Shown here: positions 45,440 through 53,536 of the stretch, piece by piece | Position numbering within the stretch: position 1 is the first letter of the stretch | Layout: every line of letters begins with the position of its first letter | Origin: Ruegeria arenilitoris | GTDB taxonomy: Bacteria > Pseudomonadota > Alphaproteobacteria > Rhodobacterales > Rhodobacteraceae | DNA: 64,000 nt | NCBI RefSeq assembly: GCF_013035315.1 | Contig: NZ_WQHP01000005.1 | Coordinates: forward strand, 72,001 to 136,000 | Direction of reading: 5' to 3' | Made by a program: the position numbers and the translations under genes | Notes under the pieces: model-generated | Database searches by the model: none | The model's input: the letters and a program-made list of their open reading frames with translations, nothing else | Told to the model about the DNA's origin: nothing

Positions 45440-46534
45440 ATGGATAAAATGCCCAAATGGGCCGACGTCGTTCTGATCCCGCTGATCAGTCTGATACTGG
45501 CCGCTATTCTTTCCGCGCTGGTGATCCTTGCCATCGGTGAAAACCCGGTTGAGGCCGTCAACCTGATGGTAACCGGCGCGCTGGGGTCAACCTATGGCTG
45601 GGGCTATACCCTGTACTACGCCACCAACTTCATGTTCACCGGACTTGCTGTGGCCGTCGCCTTTCACGCACGTCTGTTCAACATCGGTGGTGAAGGTCAG
45701 GCAATGCTAGGCGGACTTGGCGTAGCGATGGTCTGCCTTTATATCGACTGGCCGCATTGGAGCATTGCCCTGCTGGCCGCAGGCTTGGGGGCCGCTTTGT
45801 TTGGTGCCGCATGGGCTGCAATTCCGGCCTATCTGCAGGCCAAGCGCGGCAGCCACATCGTGATCACAACGATCATGTTCAACTTTATCGCCGCCGCTTT
45901 CCTGAACTATATGCTGGTCAACGTGATGCGCCCGCAGGGCTCACAAGACCCGGCCACCGCGCGGTTCCCGGAAACCGTTCACCTGCCGACTTTCCAGTCG
46001 ATGTTCTCGACCGCAGAAAACGTAATGTTCCGTGGTGCGCCCGCGAATATCTCGTTCTTCGTGGCGCTTTTGGCCTGCGTGGTTGTCTGGGCGCTGATCT
46101 GGCGGACACGGCTGGGTTATGAAATTCGCGCATACGGCCATTCTGAAACCGGAGCGGTCTATGCCGGGATTTCGCCGGTGCGGATCACCATTATCGCGAT
46201 GCTGATCTCGGGTGCTCTGGCCGGTCTGATGGCCATCAACAATGTGATGGGTGAGGCGGAACGTCTGGTTCTGAACTCGACCGAGGGCGCAGGTTTCATC
46301 GGGATCGCCGTGGCGCTGATGGGTCGGTCGCATCCGTTCGGCGTTTTTCTCGCCGCAATCCTGTTCGGCTTTCTCTACCAGGGTGGCGCAGAGCTTGCGC
46401 TTTGGACTTCGATCCCGCGTGAGCTGATCGTCGTTATTCAGGCGCTGGTGATCCTGTTCACCGGGGCGCTGGACAACATGGTTCGCATGCCGCTTGAAAA
46501 GCTGTTCCTGGGTATGCGGAAAGGGGCCGAGTGA
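45440..46534 (+). CDS. nucleoside-type ABC importer permease 1
   Basis: 364 residues from ATG 45440, one base after the ATPase stop; the frame extends upstream only into the ATPase gene. Eight to ten membrane helices, with the BPD_transp_2 family patterns ARLFNIGGEGQAMLGGLGVA near 76-95 and GFIGIAVALMGRSHPFGVF near 287-305. It forms the channel with permease 2 for uptake of a purine nucleoside-type substrate. Confidence 0.94.
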   Translation: MDKMPKWADVVLIPLISLILAAILSALVILAIGENPVEAVNLMVTGALGSTYGWGYTLYYATNFMFTGLAVAVAFHARLFNIGGEGQAMLGGLGVAMVCLYIDWPHWSIALLAAGLGAALFGAAWAAIPAYLQAKRGSHIVITTIMFNFIAAAFLNYMLVNVMRPQGSQDPATARFPETVHLPTFQSMFSTAENVMFRGAPANISFFVALLACVVVWALIWRTRLGYEIRAYGHSETGAVYAGISPVRITIIAMLISGALAGLMAINNVMGEAERLVLNSTEGAGFIGIAVALMGRSHPFGVFLAAILFGFLYQGGAELALWTSIPRELIVVIQALVILFTGALDNMVRMPLEKLFLGMRKGAE

Positions 46535-47502
46535 TGGAGTTCTTCGTTACACTTATCCAGGTCCTCGACTCGACCATCCGTCTGGCCACGCCGCTGCTGC
46601 TGGCCTGTCTGGCAGGGCTTTATTCCGAGCGCGCGGGCATTTTCGACATCGGTCTGGAAGGCAAAATGCTGATCTCGGCCTTCTTCTCAGCGGCAGTCGC
46701 AGCCGTGACAGGGTCGGTCTGGCTGGGCCTGCTGGCCGGTATCGGCGCGTCGCTGGTTCTGTCGGCGCTCCACGGTGTTGCCTCGATCACATTCCGGGGC
46801 AACCAGCTGATTTCGGGCGTTGCCATCAACTTTTTGGCCTCGGGCCTGACCGTGCTGATTGCGCAAAGCTGGTTCCAACAAGGTGGTCGTACGCCATCGC
46901 TGTTCGGTGGCGGTCGGTTTGAGCCGATCGAGTTCCCCTTCGCCGAAGCCATCAGTGGTGTTCCGATTATTGGCCCGATCTACTCCGAGCTTTTGTCGGG
47001 CCATTCCATTCTGGTCTACATCGCCTTTCTGATGGTCCCGCTAACATGGTGGATTCTGTATCGCACACGCTTTGGTCTGCGCCTGCGGGCTGTGGGTGAA
47101 AACCCCGCCGCCGTTGATACCGCTGGCGTGTCGGTCGTAGGCCTGCGCTTTGCAGCGGTTGCCATCTGCGGTGTGCTCTGCGGGATCGCCGGTGCCTATC
47201 TGGCGACCGCGTTGCAGGCCGGGTTCGTCAAAGAAATGACTGCCGGTCGTGGATTTATCGCACTGGCCGCGCTGATCTTTGCGAAATGGCGGCCGTGGCA
47301 CGCGATGTGGGCTTGCTTGTTGTTCGGTCTTTTGCAGGCCGTCGCACTGCGATTCCAGAACATCGACTTGGGGGGTGTGGTCATTCCGGTACAGGTCATG
47401 GACGCCCTGCCCTATATCCTGACCGTCGTCATTCTGGCCGGGTTCGTGGGCAAAGCCATCCCGCCGCGCGCGGGTGGTGAGCCCTATGTGAAAGAACGCT
47501 GA
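46534..47502 (+). CDS. nucleoside-type ABC importer permease 2
   Basis: 322 residues from ATG 46534, which shares its A with the permease 1 stop; a GTG one codon earlier is also possible. About eight membrane helices with ERAGIFDIGLEGKMLISAFF near 30-49 and TAGRGFIALAALIFAKWRPW near 233-252, the second-permease signatures of the BPD_transp_2 family. It completes the BMP importer operon. Confidence 0.94.
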   Translation: MEFFVTLIQVLDSTIRLATPLLLACLAGLYSERAGIFDIGLEGKMLISAFFSAAVAAVTGSVWLGLLAGIGASLVLSALHGVASITFRGNQLISGVAINFLASGLTVLIAQSWFQQGGRTPSLFGGGRFEPIEFPFAEAISGVPIIGPIYSELLSGHSILVYIAFLMVPLTWWILYRTRFGLRLRAVGENPAAVDTAGVSVVGLRFAAVAICGVLCGIAGAYLATALQAGFVKEMTAGRGFIALAALIFAKWRPWHAMWACLLFGLLQAVALRFQNIDLGGVVIPVQVMDALPYILTVVILAGFVGKAIPPRAGGEPYVKER

Positions 47503-47850
47503 TAAGTCCAGTTTCGGACTCAGTTCAGTCCTGTTCGCTGCAGAGCGGCATGCAGAGTTGATTTTGCATGCCGCAACCGTTCTAAAGGGGTATGCACGTG
47601 CCCCCAAATATATCCCGCGACTCAAAGCTGGCCCTGAACAGGCTGGCGATATCGCATGAGCGCCTAAGATTTGGGGCACGCCGGGTTTCTCAGCCTTATC
47701 AATCTGCTGACACAATACCCGTTGCACAAAAATTCGCTATGGGGCGTCGGTGCTTTATTGCCGCGCGTCGCATCAAATTCACCCCCTTTCCCACCCGAGG
47801 CAGCCTGCGCCACCATTCGTGATCCGTCAGCCCTCGTTCAGTAGCTCGAT
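47503..47850. other. 348-base intergenic region without a recognised gene
   Basis: It holds the palindromic hairpin at 47545-47574 and presumably the promoter of the TauE/SafE gene. A 76-codon arginine-rich frame (47592-47822) has no Shine-Dalgarno or recognisable motif and I do not call it. I see no RNA gene here. Confidence 0.5.
47545..47574 (+). terminator. large palindromic hairpin after the BMP operon
   Basis: GCGGCATGCA (47545-47554) and TGCATGCCGC (47565-47574) form a perfect 10-bp stem with a 10-base loop, 42 bases past the last permease stop. There is no U-run. It may end the importer transcript. Confidence 0.55.
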
Positions 47851-48771
47851 ATGCAAATTTACCTTCCTATCGCCGAAGTTTCCGTCAACGCCTTCCTGCT
47901 TTTGGGGCTTGGAGGGATGGTCGGCATCCTGTCGGGCATGTTCGGTGTCGGCGGCGGCTTTTTGATGACGCCCCTGCTGTTCTTCATCGGCATTCCGCCC
48001 GCCGTTGCAGTTGCGACCGAGGCCAACCAGATCGTTGCGTCTTCGTTCTCAGGCGTGCTGGCGCATTTCCGACGAAAGACGGTGGACCTGAAAATGGGGA
48101 CCGTCTTGTTGATAGGAGGGTTAACGGGCGCCGCGCTTGGTGTGGTGATCTTTAACTATCTCAAGGGGCTGGGGCAGGTCGATCTGCTTGTGACTCTGTG
48201 CTACGTCGTGTTCCTTGGCGTGGTTGGCAGCTTGATGTTCATCGAAAGCCTGAACGCGCTGCGTAAATCCAAGAAAGGCGGGTCCGCACCGCCCAAGCGC
48301 CGCCAGAGGGGCTGGGTCCATGCGATGCCGTTCAAGATGCGGTTTCGAACCTCGGGCCTGTATATCTCGGTCATTCCACCAGCGCTGGTTGGTCTGTTCG
48401 TCGGCATTCTGTCGGCCATCATGGGCGTCGGCGGCGGCTTCATCATGGTCCCCGCGATGATCTATCTGCTGGGAATGCCGACCAAGGTGGTTGTCGGAAC
48501 CTCCCTGTTCCAGATCATCTTCGTGACTGGCTTCACCACCATGCTGCACGCAACCACGAACTATACCGTCGACGTTGTTTTGGCAGTTCTGCTGCTGGTC
48601 GGCGGTGTGATCGGGGCCCAGATCGGCACTGTGATCGGGGCGCGTATGCCAGCCGAACAGCTGCGCGTGCTGCTGGCCGCATTGGTTCTGGTGGTCTGCG
48701 GCAAGCTGGCTCTGGACCTGTTGCTTGAACCGGCCGAGTTGTACTCGCTTGGTACTGGCGGGGGGCACTGA
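47851..48771 (+). CDS. TauE/SafE family sulfite/organosulfonate exporter
   Basis: 306 residues, eight or so membrane helices in two similar halves. Each half has the family repeat: GMVGILSGMFGVGGGFLMTP near 23-42 and VGILSAIMGVGGGFIMVPA near 179-197. A basic cytosolic loop (KSKKGGSAPPKRRQRG, about 140-155) separates them. The family exports sulfite, taurine-derived or other anions. The next gene encodes its usual TIGR02186 partner, two bases away. Confidence 0.92.
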   Translation: MQIYLPIAEVSVNAFLLLGLGGMVGILSGMFGVGGGFLMTPLLFFIGIPPAVAVATEANQIVASSFSGVLAHFRRKTVDLKMGTVLLIGGLTGAALGVVIFNYLKGLGQVDLLVTLCYVVFLGVVGSLMFIESLNALRKSKKGGSAPPKRRQRGWVHAMPFKMRFRTSGLYISVIPPALVGLFVGILSAIMGVGGGFIMVPAMIYLLGMPTKVVVGTSLFQIIFVTGFTTMLHATTNYTVDVVLAVLLLVGGVIGAQIGTVIGARMPAEQLRVLLAALVLVVCGKLALDLLLEPAELYSLGTGGGH

Positions 48772-48773
48772 TC

Positions 48774-49541
48774 ATGCTGAAACGCTTGCTTGCAGTGCTT
48801 GCCTTCTGCGCCAGCCCGGCGCTGGCCACAGACGAAGCGGTTGTTCTGGGCCTCAGCCAGGATCGCGTGGCCATTACGGCCAACTTCGACGGTTCTGAAA
48901 TTCTGATCTTTGGTGCAGTAAAACGCGAAGCGCCTATTCCCGACGGGCCTCCACTTGAGGTGATCGTGGCATTGGCTGGCCCCTCCAGCCCGGTGACCGT
49001 GCGACGGAAAGAACGCAAACTGGGTATCTGGGTGAACACCGACAGCGTGCTGGTTGACCTTGCCCCCAGTTTCTATGCGGTTGCGACCAGCGGACCACTG
49101 GACGATATCCTGTTGGATACCGAAGACCTCCGGTATCGGATTTCAATCGAACGGGCGATCCGGTCTGTTGGCGCAGCCATGAATGTGCGTGGCGCACAGG
49201 ACTTTGCCGATGCGGTCGTGCGTATCCGCGAAGACGAAGGGTTGTATTCAATCCGCGAGGATACCGTGGCCGTGGACGAGCAGACCTTGTTCAGAACCTC
49301 GATCGAGATGCCGGCAGACCTAACCGAAGGCGAATACGCGGCGCGGATTTTCCTGACCCGCGGTGGTTCGGTCATTTCCCAATTCGAAACCACAATCGAC
49401 GTACGTAAAGTCGGGTTGGAGCGGTTCCTGTACAACATGTCTCGCCAGCAGCCGGTCTGGTACGGCCTGATGTCGTTAGTCATTGCCATTGCGGCAGGTT
49501 GGGGGGCTTCGACCGCGTTCCGATTGCTGCGCGAAAACTGA
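48774..49541 (+). CDS. TIGR02186 family exported, membrane-anchored protein
   Basis: 255 residues. A signal peptide (MLKRLLAVLAFCASPALA) precedes a beta-rich domain with SQDRVAITANFDGSEILIFG near 31-50 and RKERKLGIWVNTDSV; a membrane helix ends the chain (WYGLMSLVIAIAAGWGAST, about 229-247). The family is of unknown function and is typically encoded beside a TauE/SafE permease, as here with a two-base gap. An accessory role for the transporter in the periplasm is likely but unproven. Confidence 0.88.
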   Translation: MLKRLLAVLAFCASPALATDEAVVLGLSQDRVAITANFDGSEILIFGAVKREAPIPDGPPLEVIVALAGPSSPVTVRRKERKLGIWVNTDSVLVDLAPSFYAVATSGPLDDILLDTEDLRYRISIERAIRSVGAAMNVRGAQDFADAVVRIREDEGLYSIREDTVAVDEQTLFRTSIEMPADLTEGEYAARIFLTRGGSVISQFETTIDVRKVGLERFLYNMSRQQPVWYGLMSLVIAIAAGWGASTAFRLLREN

Positions 49542-49544
49542 TCG

Positions 49545-50273
49545 TTATCCACGTCCGATGTAAGGCATCGTGGTCGCCATAACGGTCATAAACTGGACGT
49601 TCGCCTCAAGCGGCAGGTTCGCCATATGCAGGACGGACCGTGCGGCATCTTCAACGGCCATTGTTGGGTCGGGTTCCTGCCCGTTGGCAATGGCCGCATC
49701 GACCAGACCCTGAACCATCTGAGTGCGCGCGTTGCCGATGTCGATCTGCCCACAGGCAATGTTGAACGCCCGGCCGTCCAGCGACAGGCTGCGCGTCAGA
49801 CCAGTGATGGCGTGTTTCGTTGCCGAATAGTGCACCGAGTTGGGGCGCGGGACATGGGCGGCGATTGAGCCATTGTTGACGATGCGCCCGCCCTGCGGCG
49901 ATTGTTGGCGCATGATCCGAAAGGCCGCGCGGGCACACAGGAACATACCGTTCAGATTGACGTTGACGCTTTGGTACCAGTCGTCCAAGGCGATCTCGTC
50001 GATTGTGCCGCCGGGCGCGAATATGCCTGCGTTGTTGAACAGGACATCCAGGCGGGCTGTCTTTTCCTGAAACGCCTCAAAAGCGGCTTCGACGGCTTGA
50101 GCGTCGGTGACATCCGCCACCAGAGGTACGGCATTGGCGTGGTCCGCCGCCATCTGGTTCAGCGTGTCCGCACTGCGCGCCAGAAGGCCGACGGTCCAGC
50201 CCTCGGCCAGGAAGAGCTCGGCTGTGGCCCGACCAATACCCGAGCTTGCGCCGGTTACGATGATGGATTTCAT
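49545..50273 (-). CDS. SDR-family NAD(P)-dependent oxidoreductase
   Basis: 242 residues, classical SDR. Cofactor loop GASSGIGRA near 8-16, NNAGIFAPGG near 85-94, catalytic Ser in VNNGSIAAHVP and YSATK near 147-151. The sequence resembles short-chain alcohol or 3-oxoacyl reductases of the YdfG-like type; the substrate is unknown. It overlaps the stop of the upstream helicase gene by four bases (same strand), so the two are translationally coupled although functionally unlike. Confidence 0.88.
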   Translation of the reverse strand: MKSIIVTGASSGIGRATAELFLAEGWTVGLLARSADTLNQMAADHANAVPLVADVTDAQAVEAAFEAFQEKTARLDVLFNNAGIFAPGGTIDEIALDDWYQSVNVNLNGMFLCARAAFRIMRQQSPQGGRIVNNGSIAAHVPRPNSVHYSATKHAITGLTRSLSLDGRAFNIACGQIDIGNARTQMVQGLVDAAIANGQEPDPTMAVEDAARSVLHMANLPLEANVQFMTVMATTMPYIGRG

Positions 50274-51802
50274 GTCTCTTCCGCCTCCAGTGTCAGGGAA
50301 GCCGCCGGAACGGCACGCAGATCATCCACTCGCAGCGGATAGGTCGGTTTGGCCAGCCTATTCCGCACGACCCAGATCAACCTCTCCTGCGCCCGAGTAA
50401 TCGCCACATAGGCCAGGCGTTTCCACAACGGCTGGCCTGCCTCAGTCCGGCCCATGCGCGCAGCCGCGTAGATGTCAGGGGCAAAGACCTGAACAGTGTC
50501 CCACTGCGAGCCTTGCGCCTTGTGAATGGTCACCGCAGCGCCATGCAAAAAGGTCGCCCCCATACGGGCCGCATAGGGGATAAATGGCTCTTCCTCGTCC
50601 GGCATCTCGATCTTCACGATCGAGGCTGCGCTGACCTGCGGGTCTTCGGCACCCATCACGTGCAGACGCGAAAAGCCCGGCTTGCGCCCCGGCCCCAGAT
50701 AGATGACCTGCGCGCCCTTGATCAGCCCGCGCGCCTCAAGGTCCAGACGCTTTTTGCGGTGTTTCAACGGCAGTTCGATCCCGTCACAGACAAGCGGTTC
50801 ACCTTCCAGCAGTTCCGTGTCAGGTGCACCATGCACCTGGCGGAACGCTTGGATCAGCCGAATACGTGTCGCGTTGCGCCAAACAAGAACCGGGCTGCGT
50901 GCCATCAGATCCACCTCGACCCGCTGCCCCCAGACAACGCGGTCGTCCTTACGGGCGGTCTGTTCGACCATGCGCTCAAAGTCTTCGAACCCCATCTGCG
51001 GGTCCGCCATAGCATGAGCCAGATCCAGAATTGGGTTATCTGCATCCTGCCTATGCACCCTGTGCAGGATTTGCTTGCGCGGCTCGGGCAAGGCGTCAAA
51101 CACCATGCTGCCGGATTGGTTGACCGGGGCCAACTGCGCCGGATCCCCAAACAACAGAAGCGTCGGAAATATCTCTTGCAGGTCCTCGAATTGCCGGTCG
51201 TCCAACATCGAGGCTTCGTCGACAAAGCCAATGTCCAAAGGTTCTTCCCGACGTTTCCAGCCGGTAATGAAGTCCGACCCGCGCAGCCCGGCCGCAGCCA
51301 AAGCACCGGGGATCGATTTGTTGTTTTCGTAGAACGCCGCCGCGCGATCCAGCGCTTCGTCAGTCAGGCCTTCGATCTCGGGGCGTTCGTCATTGCCTGC
51401 CAGCCACTCGGCGATCCGTTCATATTCCGGGTCATAGACAGGAGTGTAGAGAATGCGGTGAATCGTCGTCGCCGGCACCCCGCGCAGGCGTAAGACGCTG
51501 GCAGCCTTATTCGTCGGGGCCAGAATGGCCAGACTGCGCTTGTCGCGAGCTTTGCGGCTTTCGAAATCGCCCGAGACAATCTGAACGCCGGTTTCCGCCA
51601 GTGCCTTATACAGTTCGGCCAGCAACAGCGTCTTGCCGGACCCCGCTTTGCCAATCACGGCCATCACGCCGGATTTTCCGTTCCCCGGAAGTTTCAGCAG
51701 CGCATCATCATCAAGGTCTACGCCTGCCGACTTCAGCATCTCTGAGATGCTGTCATACGCGGCGGCCTGGTCGTCAGAAAAAGTCACGGGGGGCAAAGAC
51801 AT
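50270..51802 (-). CDS. RecD-like ATP-dependent DNA helicase (SF1B)
   Basis: 510 residues. Superfamily 1 motifs in order: Walker A GKAGSGKTLLLAEL near 51-64, motif Ia LAPTNKAASVLRLRG, motif II DEASMLDD near 216-223, motif III GDPAQLAPV, and C-terminal motifs VTIHKAQGSQWDTVQVF and YVAITRAQERLIWVV in the UvrD_C_2 style. It lacks the long N-terminal region of RecD2 and no recBC lies nearby, so it is a stand-alone helicase of the kind often annotated as AAA family or exonuclease V subunit. Repair or recombination is likely. Confidence 0.9.
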   Translation of the reverse strand: MSLPPVTFSDDQAAAYDSISEMLKSAGVDLDDDALLKLPGNGKSGVMAVIGKAGSGKTLLLAELYKALAETGVQIVSGDFESRKARDKRSLAILAPTNKAASVLRLRGVPATTIHRILYTPVYDPEYERIAEWLAGNDERPEIEGLTDEALDRAAAFYENNKSIPGALAAAGLRGSDFITGWKRREEPLDIGFVDEASMLDDRQFEDLQEIFPTLLLFGDPAQLAPVNQSGSMVFDALPEPRKQILHRVHRQDADNPILDLAHAMADPQMGFEDFERMVEQTARKDDRVVWGQRVEVDLMARSPVLVWRNATRIRLIQAFRQVHGAPDTELLEGEPLVCDGIELPLKHRKKRLDLEARGLIKGAQVIYLGPGRKPGFSRLHVMGAEDPQVSAASIVKIEMPDEEEPFIPYAARMGATFLHGAAVTIHKAQGSQWDTVQVFAPDIYAAARMGRTEAGQPLWKRLAYVAITRAQERLIWVVRNRLAKPTYPLRVDDLRAVPAASLTLEAEET

Positions 51803-51862
51803 GGCGCGACCCTACAAGGCCGCGCCCGCTATCACCAGATGTGGATTTCGGTTTTCGCTGTG

Positions 51863-52370
51863 TCAGGCAGACAAAGCAAACCGTGGCTGTGTACCAACTC
51901 CGAAAGCCGTCTTGAACCAAAGCCGCGACAGCTCACGCGGGATGCCCGCCCGCTGCGCGACGCGATTGCAGTCGTCCGCCGAATACGGCCATAGCCCGAC
52001 CGATACCTGATCACGCCCCTTACCTTGTGTGCCCAACACAATCGGAGACGACCCAATCAGGCGATAGATCCGAATCTATGCGCGCATCGAAAACGCCTGC
52101 AATATGGGTCAGACCGAACCCTTCTATCATCTCACCCCGCTGAGCAGAATAGCACCGGCGGTATGCGGACTGGCCGTGGCTGCCGTCGGGTTCTTCCCAA
52201 ATCACGTAGATCGGGTTCAGATCATCGTACTGATCCCGCTCTTCCCCTTTGTCGTTGACGTGAACATCCCAACCCAGCCGGGTCTTGAACTGGTCGGCGC
52301 GATCCCGAAACATCCCCTCGGCCAATTTTGGATATTTGTGCAATTCATCGGCATAGACATAGCGCAACAT
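51863..52370 (-). pseudogene. decayed acyl-homoserine-lactone synthase (luxI family)
   Basis: The first 66 codons from ATG 52370 are a good LuxI N-terminus: R, F, W and D-x2-D active-site residues in MFRDRADQFKTRLGWDV and RDQYDDLNP. After GSHGQ the homology breaks: about 45 codons, which should hold the conserved Arg and Glu/Arg block, are missing. Remnants then continue in shifted frames: SPHTAGAILLSG, then back in frame 0 GEMIEGFGLTHIAGVFDAR, then after a one-base shift near 52076 RIYRLIG ... GRDQVSVGLWPY ... SRLWFKTAFG to TGA at 51863. The frame-0 reading stops at 52020. The total is about 169 codons against about 210 in intact relatives. No AHL synthase can be made from it. Confidence 0.88.
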
Positions 52371-52390
52371 GACTCTTTTCCCCTTGTCGT

Positions 52391-52400
52391 CCTGTACAGG
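52391..52400 (-). promoter_or_regulatory. lux-box-like palindrome upstream of the broken luxI
   Basis: CCTGTACAGG is a perfect 10-bp palindrome 20 bases before the luxI ATG, flanked by CCCTTGT and ACAAAGGG, which extend the dyad imperfectly. CTG-N-CAG-type dyads are the usual LuxR targets. Its survival beside a dead luxI suggests recent decay. Confidence 0.45.
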
Positions 52401-52454
52401 AACAAAGGGGGTACGGAGTCTAGGTTAATTTCTTGTTTTGATAGCGCGCGGTCC

Positions 52455-53174
52455 TTAAACCACTATTAACCCTCGACTCAGAGCCGTGGCGATAGCGTGG
52501 GTAGTGTTTTGCGCGCCCAGTTTGGCGCGGGCGCTTTCGATATAAACCCGAAGCGTATGTTCTGAGATCGACAGGGAATGTGCCACCTGCGCCCGGCTGT
52601 AACCCAAGGCCAGCAGCGTCAGAGCGTCCACTTCGCGCGGTGACAATCCACGCGCGGATTCGGGCTGACGGTCGCTTTCGAACTCAAGTGCCTTGCGGTT
52701 GAAGTAATGCGCAATCAGGATCAACTCGCGGCCATGGGTTTCGATGAACTTGAGCCAGGCATCGTCATTGCAGGTGTGGTTGACCGTGAACAAGGCGAAT
52801 TGACCATTCGGCCCCCGGATCGGAATAGAATATCCCTGGTTGCCAACACCATGCTCGAGCGCATCCTTCAGGAAGGTCTTGGCAACCTTGCTTGACCAAT
52901 CCAGTGTCTTCCAGTCCACCGGATGAAAACGCTGAAAACAGCCCAGGATAACCGGGTCTATTCTGTGGTAATTTCGTTCGCGGTACCTTTCGGCCCAGTC
53001 GTCGGGATAGGTAGTGTATCCGTACTGATCACCAGCCCCATCAACCCAGTGATAAATCAGGTGTTCGACCTGCAGCCTGTCCCGCAGGCGCGTGGCAACA
53101 TCGCCGAGTTCATCAAGCGTGCTGGTGTTTTCCAAGTCCTCCAGAACCCGGCTCATATCGAGTTTTGTTGCCAT
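52455..53174 (-). CDS. LuxR-family quorum-sensing transcriptional regulator
   Basis: 239 residues. The autoinducer-binding domain (about 20-165) retains the residues that hold the AHL in TraR/LasR: W60, Y64, D73-P74 and W88 in DDWAERYRERNYHRIDPV and HPVDWKTL. The GerE-type helix-turn-helix domain (about 175-236) has LSPREVDALTLLALGYS and ISEHTLRVYIESARAKLGA. The protein looks intact and able to bind ligand and DNA. Because the neighbouring luxI is destroyed, it is now a LuxR solo at this locus. Its start lies inside a small upstream gene (62-base overlap), implying coupled translation. Confidence 0.93.
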   Translation of the reverse strand: MATKLDMSRVLEDLENTSTLDELGDVATRLRDRLQVEHLIYHWVDGAGDQYGYTTYPDDWAERYRERNYHRIDPVILGCFQRFHPVDWKTLDWSSKVAKTFLKDALEHGVGNQGYSIPIRGPNGQFALFTVNHTCNDDAWLKFIETHGRELILIAHYFNRKALEFESDRQPESARGLSPREVDALTLLALGYSRAQVAHSLSISEHTLRVYIESARAKLGAQNTTHAIATALSRGLIVV

Positions 53175-53331
53175 CCGCGGGCGCCCGAACCTCGTTCTTT
53201 CTGGACGCGATCTCGGCTGCGGCGATCAGTTTGGTATCGTCCAACTGCTCGGCCAACGCGGTCAAACCGTTTTCCACAGCAAAGGCGCTGAGGTCCGACA
53301 GAACGTCCAGTATCCACTCATTTTGCGCCAT
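53113..53331 (-). CDS. small conserved-type protein overlapping luxR start
   Basis: 72 residues, MAQNEWILDVLSDLSAFAVE at the N-terminus, helical and acidic in the first 45 residues (LAEQLDDTKLIAAAEIAS), basic and low-complexity after that where it overlaps luxR. I recall similar short proteins preceding luxR in other roseobacters, but cannot check. The good protein character is confined to the part before the luxR overlap. It may set luxR translation, or act as a partner protein. The function is unknown. Confidence 0.65.
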   Translation of the reverse strand: MAQNEWILDVLSDLSAFAVENGLTALAEQLDDTKLIAAAEIASRKNEVRAPADGNKTRYEPGSGGLGKHQHA

Positions 53332-53470
53332 CAGGGTCTCTCCGAAACGGTTAACGAAGGGTTAACACAACCATAGCATGTGACGCTTTTTTTAGCCTAT
53401 TCACTGGTTTCTACTCCCCAAAAACAGCGGGCCTACGCCCCGCAAGACCTTGAAAGTAAATGATTAAGTG

Positions 53471-53512
53471 CGAAAAAGAAAAACCCGCGAACCGAAAAAC
53501 CGATTCGCGGGT
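53471..53512 (-). terminator. intrinsic terminator of ccr
   Basis: On the minus strand ACCCGCGAA (53512-53504), a 12-base loop and TTCGCGGGT (53491-53483), followed by TTTCTTTTTCG (53482 downwards). A 9-bp stem with a U-rich tail 25 bases past the ccr stop: the clearest intrinsic terminator in the window. Confidence 0.85.
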
Positions 53513-53536
53513 GTGTTGCATAAAAGTTAACGCGGC

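Noticed and set aside
47592-47822. 76-codon arginine-rich ORF upstream of the TauE/SafE gene
   Set aside because: No Shine-Dalgarno, no motif, and composition typical of non-coding GC-rich frames.
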